A stretch of 64,000 bases of DNA from the NCBI RefSeq assembly GCF_017742235.1, contig NZ_JAGHKQ010000009.1, positions 47,960 through 111,959 on the forward strand, read 5' to 3'. Below, piece after piece: positions 58,685-64,000 of this stretch (position 1 is its first letter; every line of letters starts with the position of its first letter). The notes beneath the pieces are model-generated. The model was not told where the DNA came from and did no database searches. It saw only the letters and a program-made list of their open reading frames with translations. Source of the stretch: Bacillus sp. 165 (GTDB taxonomy: Bacteria > Bacillota > Bacilli > Bacillales > Bacillaceae_G). Position numbers and translations under genes: made by a program.

Positions 58685-59080
58685 TTATATCTTTTGTTCT
58701 GTCATCAAGTCGTCACCTTTGTAGTACGCACTATAATATCCTAGGTTTATAATAAGAAGAAAATAGCCGCCTAAGATTCCTGTCGCAAAAGCCCACATTA
58801 CCATATGATGTTCTATCTCATACAAAAGCACACAACCTAAGACGGTTGCAGCAAAACGGTTCGCCGCCCCGAGTGAAGGCAAACGTTTATTCAAAATAAT
58901 ATGTTCTCCCATCTTTTCAATACGACGAGCTAAAATCCATCCACAATACAGGCTGACTAACAGTCCCACACCTAATCCCAAAAAGTGTTCGGCGAACGGT
59001 GTACACAACCAGGCGATTACCACTAATCCAAAAATATAATACATTTGTAGTTTAAATGCTTTAATTGCCTTTTGTATCAT
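58685..59080 (-). CDS. ATP synthase subunit I-like membrane protein
   Basis: 131 residues with four helices in two pairs (about 12-28, 32-52, 72-90 and 94-115) separated by a basic loop RRIEKMGEHIILNKRLPSLG. This matches the AtpI plan, which assists c-ring assembly or magnesium supply in the ATP synthase operon. No atp genes are near, so this is an orphan member or a lookalike. The ATG at 59080 has AAGGAGGAA upstream. Confidence 0.6.
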   Translation of the reverse strand: MIQKAIKAFKLQMYYIFGLVVIAWLCTPFAEHFLGLGVGLLVSLYCGWILARRIEKMGEHIILNKRLPSLGAANRFAATVLGCVLLYEIEHHMVMWAFATGILGGYFLLIINLGYYSAYYKGDDLMTEQKI

Positions 59081-59306
59081 CTTTTCCTCCTTGTACCCCA
59101 TCCATCCCCAAGAAGTTTACCTTATACGTCTCTATACAATAAGCTTTTTTACTATAACTACTACCATTATAATATTAATAAAAAAAGAAGATACTCAAAT
59201 GTGAAATCGTTCACAAATATTTCAAATTCAAACGTTTTTACTACGTTCATATAATTTATTTAACAAAATAATAATAATATTTTTTCGTATCAAGAGGACA
59301 TATGGT

Positions 59307-59489
59307 ATGGAAAAACTAAACCAATATCAACGAGATAGAATAAAAGAATATGTATTAATTTACCCTAATTTAAAAATTATGGAACAATCTATCCTTGAAG
59401 AAAATAGTATGTATAGAATGCCTTATATACAATGGCGAGGATGTATTACGTTTTCACGTTTTTCTAGAATTTTAACTATCTATGAGTGA
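59307..59489 (+). CDS. Hypothetical protein, 60 aa
   Basis: The ATG at 59307 follows AGAGGACATATGGT. The product is basic and helical (YQRDRIKEYVLIYPNLKIME), without membrane segments. A clear terminator follows (59504-59540). I do not recognise it. Confidence 0.45.
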   Translation: MEKLNQYQRDRIKEYVLIYPNLKIMEQSILEENSMYRMPYIQWRGCITFSRFSRILTIYE

Positions 59490-59503
59490 TAGGTTTTCCT
59501 AAG

Positions 59504-59540
59504 ACAACATCCTTACTACGGCTGCAAGGATGTTTTTTGT
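59504..59540 (+). terminator. Intrinsic terminator
   Basis: ACATCCTT ... AAGGATGT followed by TTTTTTGTA after the 60-aa gene. Confidence 0.8.
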
Positions 59541-59663
59541 ATGTAAAGGTGCTATTCAATAAATAAGATCCTGCCCGCAAAACGCAGATTTATAACGTTA
59601 ACTAATGGTTGGTTCTGATGTACAAAAGATAAACATCACATCAAAGCAAGGAGTGTATTTTAC

Positions 59664-59981
59664 ATGTCAAACAAGAAAAATTATTCATTTTCTTTTACTT
59701 CAAATGTCTCAAACAATAATAACGAAGCGAATGAAACGAAGGTAGATAAAGAGTTACAAAAGGAAGTATCGGAAAGCCTCAAAGCGGCAATGGAAGAATT
59801 GAAAAAGAATTTAAAAAACCAAAAAAATGAATTAAAATCTGCAATTCGCGAAAATGTGTTACATCAAAAAGATATTATTCAAAAAACAGTGAAAGAAGCC
59901 AATGAAAAAGTACAGGGAACCATAGGTGAATTAGAAGAGAATGTTGTGAAAAAGGAAGAAAACGGTGATGGAAATAATTAA
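59664..59981 (+). CDS. Coiled-coil hypothetical protein, 105 aa
   Basis: A Ser/Asn-rich start (FSFTSNVSNNNNEAN) leads into a long charged coiled coil (about 30-95: ELQKEVSESLKAAMEELKKN, KDIIQKTVKEANEKVQG). No Cys and no membrane helix. AGCAAGGAG lies before the ATG and a terminator (59988-60014, AAAGAGGCTGTT / AACAGTCTCTTTTTT) follows. It could be a spore or stress structural protein, but this is not shown. Confidence 0.6.
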   Translation: MSNKKNYSFSFTSNVSNNNNEANETKVDKELQKEVSESLKAAMEELKKNLKNQKNELKSAIRENVLHQKDIIQKTVKEANEKVQGTIGELEENVVKKEENGDGNN

Positions 59982-59987
59982 AGGGAA

Positions 59988-60014
59988 AAGAGGCTGTTCA
60001 AACAGTCTCTTTTT
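59988..60014 (+). terminator. Intrinsic terminator
   Basis: AAAGAGGCTGTT-CA-AACAGTCTCTTTTTT right after the coiled-coil gene. Confidence 0.85.
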
Positions 60015-60229
60015 TATAGGTATCATTACAAAAATATGGCACACAGAAACAAATGATACGAAATGTAATTTCAGATTATTAAACTACTTTTCTGCATGAA
60101 GTAAGTAGTTCAGATAACGTAGAGAAAATATCAATTCACAGTTAATTTTCAAAATCAACAGACAGTGTAAACAGCACATCAAAACGCTTGAAGCTTCTCC
60201 TGTTTAACAGTTGTTATTGATTTCAATTT

Positions 60230-60403
60230 TTATTTTTCATCTTTTATAATTTCCATCCAACCTGTATAGCCACAAACGGGACAAATCACCATTCGTTCAT
60301 AAGAATTTTTTTAAAAAACCAAAGCGAAACTTGATTTTGATAATTTAAAGAACGAACGAAAATGCGGGCATTCAAAATGGGTATTTTTTGTTTGAACATC
60401 AAC
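60230..60403 (-). pseudogene. Decayed small zinc-ribbon protein
   Basis: A minus frame without a start reads VQTKNTHFECPHFRSFFKLS, meets a TAA at a TTTTTTAAAAAAA run, then continues in frame SYERMVICPVCGYTGWMEII to TAA at 60230. ICPVCGYTG is a zinc-knuckle motif; one knuckle of the first half (CPH-F) appears mutated. The rest of 60404-60672 shows no gene. Confidence 0.45.
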
Positions 60404-60672
60404 CTATTTGTAAACCAACATAAAGACTAAAGCCATTATAATGAGTGTTTGAATTAATCCTAGTATCGAACTCATGTGTTCTCATCTCTTTACAACATAT
60501 GGTTATAGCGAAATACAAATTCTTTATCGAACAGGATTTGGTTATGCTATTAATCCATTTAAGAAAACCTTTTAGGTGCACATTAGCCAAAACAATCTTG
60601 CTGGTTTTACAAAAGAGAGAGCATAACCTCATTAGTGCAAATACCTTTTAGAACATCGTCAAATAAAAAAGA

Positions 60673-60701
60673 GGCTGTCTAATACCGACTATTGGACAGC
60701 C
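60673..60701 (-). terminator. Terminator of the radical-SAM operon
   Basis: On the minus strand, GGCTGTC ... GACAGCC is followed by TCTTTTTTATTT, about 115 nt after the radical-SAM stop. Confidence 0.75.
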
Positions 60702-60814
60702 CTAGTATACATGTAGATTTCATTACTTTATTTATTTTCTGAATTTTACATCTATTTTCCACGAAGTTTATCTTGGTCGCAATGATTTCTTCAAGCGAAC
60801 AAGGGCAAGCTTTT

Positions 60815-62218
60815 TTAGTTTGACTCGATTTCTTCGTGAAGTGTTTGCAGGTAAGCCTCTTTGTCGTCCCGATAAAACAGATTATAGGTATCAAATGGAA
60901 TCATTTTGTCATCGGTCGTCACAAAGTGAACACATGATTTTTTGACACTTCGTACATCTAAATCATAATTATCTTGGAACTTCATAATGAGTACGCGAAA
61001 CACATTGTCATAGCCCATTCCGTTTGGTAAAACCACTTTTGGCAAACAACAGAGTAAATCTTTTAATCCTTGGAAGCCGCTTTGCGGGGAATGATTCAAA
61101 CTAAATAATTTAAATACTTTCTTTTTTAACTCTTCGTCACTTTCAAATACGATTGTATTTCGCTCACCTTCTAATAACACACTTTTATCGATAATACTGG
61201 TGAGCGGCGTAATCTTGCCTCCCATTTTGAGGGCATACCCCATCGCCAAACTGTCTGGATGACATGGGACTGGAATGATGTCATCACCTGTAAAGAATTC
61301 ACTTTGGTTGATGATTTCTTGACGCACTTCACTGAGGGTGAGGCGCTGTGTTGCTGGGTCATAGTTTTCGGTACGGCCTGCATGTTGAACCGGTTGGAAG
61401 GTCACACCTCGCACACATTTTTGTTCCGTCCCCCATTTAATGATTTTCCCGATTTCGTGATCGTTTAACCCTTTTTTAACAACTGCTACAAGTGTCGTGC
61501 TGATGTTGTATTTATTTAAATTGTCAATGGCTTTTTGGCGCACAGCGCGTAAATCACGGCCACGCAGCTCAATAAGTGTCTCTTCCTCAAAGCTATCAAA
61601 TTGTAAATAAATCTCAAATCCTGGTTTGTAACTCGCTAGTTTTTTCACAAATGCTTCGTCTGTGGCAATCCGAAGGCCGTTTGTGTTCACCATAAGATGT
61701 TTAATCGGTCGTTTTTTTGCTTCATCTAAAATCTCAAAAAATTGCGGGTGAATGGTTGGTTCACCACCTGATATTTGCACAACATCCGCTTCTTTTTCAT
61801 TTTTGATAATCGTATCAAACATCTTTTTGATGGTGTCTAAATCTTTCCACGTTGTTCGTTTTGGTGAACTCTCCGCGTAACAAATTGGACACTGCAAATT
61901 ACACACATCCGTGATTTCAACGATACTTAGACAACTATGTTGTTCGTGATCTGGACAAAGTCCGCAATCGTAAGGGCAACCATATTTAATCGGTGTATTC
62001 CAGCGATGCGGCATTTCACTTGGTTTCACAAATTGACGGCACAGCTCATAGTATGCTACATCCGTTGAAATCAGTACTTTTTCCATCCCGTGCTGTTTAC
62101 AACGTTTTACCATGTAGACACAGTCGTTTTCGATGATGATTTTCGCTTCTACTTTTCGTAAACATTTACTGCAAACAGATAATGTAAAATCAGTGTAAGT
62201 GTACGGACGATTGGGCAT
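60815..62218 (-). CDS. Radical SAM protein of the Tes/MJ0619 type
   Basis: 467 residues. The SAM-cluster motif CNLQCPIC (Cys106, 110, 113) lies in a TIM barrel with the SAM-binding GGEPT at 151. N-terminal cysteines form CSKC (16, 19), Cys33 and Cys40, and CPYDCGLC (81, 85, 88) with Cys96, enough for extra metal sites. The string YGCPYDCGLCPDH-QHSC is characteristic of the family containing archaeal tetraether synthase (Tes, MJ0619). It overlaps the Lgt-like gene by 29 nt, so it probably acts on membrane lipid or lipoprotein acyl groups. Actual substrate unknown. Confidence 0.85.
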   Translation of the reverse strand: MPNRPYTYTDFTLSVCSKCLRKVEAKIIIENDCVYMVKRCKQHGMEKVLISTDVAYYELCRQFVKPSEMPHRWNTPIKYGCPYDCGLCPDHEQHSCLSIVEITDVCNLQCPICYAESSPKRTTWKDLDTIKKMFDTIIKNEKEADVVQISGGEPTIHPQFFEILDEAKKRPIKHLMVNTNGLRIATDEAFVKKLASYKPGFEIYLQFDSFEEETLIELRGRDLRAVRQKAIDNLNKYNISTTLVAVVKKGLNDHEIGKIIKWGTEQKCVRGVTFQPVQHAGRTENYDPATQRLTLSEVRQEIINQSEFFTGDDIIPVPCHPDSLAMGYALKMGGKITPLTSIIDKSVLLEGERNTIVFESDEELKKKVFKLFSLNHSPQSGFQGLKDLLCCLPKVVLPNGMGYDNVFRVLIMKFQDNYDLDVRSVKKSCVHFVTTDDKMIPFDTYNLFYRDDKEAYLQTLHEEIESN

Positions 62219-62870
62219 AGTTCATTCTCCTTTTTTGAACGATAAAGTACACAACATAATAAAGAACACCAAGGACACACGTCCATTGAATACTACTCAT
62301 CCCAACATACGGTTTGATGGAGGGTTTTAACCATTCAATTCCGAATCGGTACAGAAAATAAGCCGTACTAAATAAAGCAAATTGAAACCCTTCATACGGT
62401 TTTCTTCGTGCGCTCCATCGAATCACCATGACCAAACTAAGTAAAAAGACGATATCATAAAGTGACGTCGGATGTCGTTTGACCCCATCTCCAACATCAA
62501 TTCCAAAGATAGAAGAAGTGGGGATTCCATAGGTATCGTCCGACAAACCAGTTAAAAAACAACCGATCCGCCCGATACACATGGCAATTGCTAGTGGGAG
62601 CACCATGTCATCGCCAGTAGAGTGTTGGTGACCAGCTAGTTTTTTCCCTATTTCAACACCAATAATCCCGCCGAACAAGCCGCCAACAATCGTTTTCCCT
62701 TGAAGCAATCCCAAGAAGCCATGGTTGTGAACGTTATGAACCAGTGCGGGAATGTCTTGAAGCGAAGCAACGACTGTACTTCCAATCAACGCACCCAAAA
62801 CGGCGCCAATCAACACATACACTGCATGTTCTTCGCTGATCGTTTCTTTTCGTCTGAGCTTAACATACAT
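62190..62870 (-). CDS. Lgt-like (prolipoprotein diacylglyceryl transferase family) membrane protein
   Basis: 226 residues from the first ATG, with about seven helices. The Lgt signature region appears as GRIGCF (100-105), the partner RHPTSLYD follows, and YFLYRFGIEWL matches the second arginine helix. The usual Asn of GRIGNF is Cys and the HGG of Lgt is VGG (62-64), so ordinary Lgt chemistry is doubtful. Coding extends upstream in frame (LIPFFGESLHPHRIFETLAF) to about 62960 with no ATG, GTG or TTG, so the start may be ATT or damaged. Confidence 0.8.
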   Translation of the reverse strand: MYVKLRRKETISEEHAVYVLIGAVLGALIGSTVVASLQDIPALVHNVHNHGFLGLLQGKTIVGGLFGGIIGVEIGKKLAGHQHSTGDDMVLPLAIAMCIGRIGCFLTGLSDDTYGIPTSSIFGIDVGDGVKRHPTSLYDIVFLLSLVMVIRWSARRKPYEGFQFALFSTAYFLYRFGIEWLKPSIKPYVGMSSIQWTCVLGVLYYVVYFIVQKRRMNYAQSSVHLH

Positions 62871-63069
62871 TCGAAAACCAATAAAAAAAGCCAGTGTTTC
62901 GAATATACGATGCGGGTGTAAAGACTCCCCGAAAAACGGAATGAGTACAGGGGTATGAATAGTACCACATCCTTTTTAAAATTTTCAGAATCTTTATTCC
63001 TATGATACTATTTTTTTAAGCAATCTACTATTATATTTATAACAAATTCTATTAGAAAGGAGTGAAAGT

Positions 63070-63315
63070 ATGAAGATTCTACGCCAACGAAAACCACTAG
63101 CTGAATTTCTTCTTGGATTAGTAATCGGCGCGGTATCCGCTTGTAGTACATATATCCTGTTCATTTTTTCTGTCTTCCTACCGCTTGCACTTGCATTTAC
63201 GGCGATCTTAGTAATGGCAAAAGGGCGAAAGTATTTAGGTCTCGGTCTGTTGTTATCCATCCCTATTCAGATTTATATCATGGTTGTTATTTGTGGATCA
63301 GTGTGGGGAGGGTGA
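63070..63315 (+). CDS. Small hypothetical membrane protein, 81 aa
   Basis: AGAAAGGAG precedes the ATG. Three helices (about 10-26, 28-48 and 57-77) and a basic start MKILRQRK suggest an inner-membrane protein with a cytoplasmic N terminus. A GC-rich terminator follows (63364-63397). No family recognised. It is divergent from the Lgt-like gene. Confidence 0.6.
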   Translation: MKILRQRKPLAEFLLGLVIGAVSACSTYILFIFSVFLPLALAFTAILVMAKGRKYLGLGLLLSIPIQIYIMVVICGSVWGG

Positions 63316-63363
63316 AGCGAAAAAAAGGACACGAGTGTCCATAACCATCAACTTTAGTAACAT

Positions 63364-63397
63364 GGCCCTACTGCAGGCAGCGGGGCCGTTTTTTCAC
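63364..63397 (+). terminator. Intrinsic terminator
   Basis: GGCCC ... GGGCC hairpin followed by GTTTTTTC. Confidence 0.75.
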
Positions 63398-63514
63398 AGG
63401 TTTTGAATACCATTTTGAGTTTTGGGGTATATACACATATAACTTCGGTCTGTGCTAATATCAAATAAAGCAGACACAACTTCAAAGGATAATCTAGATA
63501 CTGTTGATTCATTA

Positions 63515-63667
63515 CAATCAGTCGCAACCCTGACTGCAGCTGCTATTTGTAATGTGGATTCGTTTGAATTGGCTAGACGAAATTTATTCCCACTTTTGAT
63601 TGGTTTGATTGTAACTGTGATTATAGTTATTTTTACTATCCCATTCCCTACCCCTTTACCGAACTAA
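63515..63667 (+). pseudogene. Second 3' remnant of the same transporter as 29287-29524
   Basis: VATLT is joined directly to AAAICNVDSFELARRNLFPL and LIGLIVTVIIVIF, ending LPN and TAA at 63667. Relative to the 29 kb copy, about 25 codons between VATL and AAIC are deleted. The residues before VATL in this reading have no counterpart there. A 71-codon ORF beginning at 63452 covers it but is unlikely to be functional. Confidence 0.55.
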
Positions 63668-63911
63668 TCCTTATTTATTTACCTAATTACCGAAAAATTA
63701 TAAAAAAGAAAGAGAATCTAGATACCCTTTCTTTTTACCCCTCCATCATGTTTTATTCAAATTCCCATGTAACTGCCTATGTTCTATATGTGTACATATT
63801 TGAAAATTAAATATATTAAACAAAATAAAGAAGGATTAGTATCCAACCTTCTTTTCTTATCTTTCTTTTATAAAGGCTCTGTTAAACTAAAATGTTGATT
63901 TTTGCGTACTA

Positions 63912-63943
63912 AAAAAGACTGTTTTTCACCAAACAGTCTTTTT
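63912..63943. terminator. Intrinsic terminator
   Basis: AAAAAGACTGTTT-TTCACC-AAACAGTCTTTTT. No gene is assigned to it within the window; it may serve a gene beyond the right edge. A dispersed palindrome relative (ATTAAACTAATGCATCAGTTA) follows at 63948-63980. Confidence 0.75.
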
Positions 63944-64000
63944 AATGCTTATTAAACTAATGCATCAGTTAATTGAATAACTCCTAACCAATATTAGTCG

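Noticed and set aside
60399..60632. 77-aa ORF near 60.5 kb
   Set aside because: Very AT-rich with no ribosome site, and it ends against a decayed zinc-ribbon frame.
63884..63922. IS6-type terminal repeat (GGCTCTGTTAAA)
   Set aside because: Only the first bases resemble such ends; no partner end or transposase lies in the window.

Overview
The window looks like chromosome from a low-GC, spore-forming Bacillaceae close to the Bacillus cereus group. The deoD, transaldolase, vegetative-type catalase, class IV PHA synthase pair and YtvI-like membrane protein are all of Bacillus type. Start codons follow strong AGGAGG-type ribosome sites, and many genes end in classic intrinsic terminators. No rRNA, tRNA or CRISPR array was seen.

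Positions 1-23660 are fairly conventional. In order they hold a thiamine-binding-type protein (cut by the window edge), an aminoglycoside phosphotransferase homologue, small acetyltransferases and VOC proteins, an MFS pump, an AI-2E/YtvI protein and katA, whose promoter carries a perfect PerR box plus a Fur-like dyad. A HTH/TPR regulator, two decayed genes (9939-10373 and 11577-12379), a VTT membrane protein and a divergent phaR-phaC pair follow. Then come a TetR gene, two coupled GNATs, an M24 aminopeptidase, nagZ, and a nucleoside-salvage block of tal, deoD and a PbuE-like pump.

From an IS3-family element (about 23661-24970) onward the region is accessory in character: more AT-rich, with many drug or stress genes each beside its own regulator, and many gene remnants. 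Units seen are TetR/ABC permease/ABC ATPase/hydrolase (25434-28684); an AraC regulator; a rifampicin phosphotransferase (34467-37082); MarR with a divergent nitroreductase/VOC/VOC operon around an operator-rich intergenic region (37660-40122); a DUF2975/YozG-type pair; an AmiE-type hydrolase beside a namZ remnant; AraC with a divergent MFS gene and an aldo/keto reductase; an ArsB-type transporter between two DUF2642-like copies; and TetR with a divergent 14-helix MFS gene. Transposase remnants lie at 49719-50287 and 54272-54852. The second is fused in frame to a lipoprotein gene.

The most unusual unit is 60815-62870. A radical-SAM protein with the cysteine pattern of the Tes/MJ0619 family overlaps an Lgt-like integral membrane protein whose key Lgt residues are replaced. 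This suggests an uncharacterised membrane-lipid or lipoprotein modification pathway. Family names are assigned by reading motifs, without database searches.
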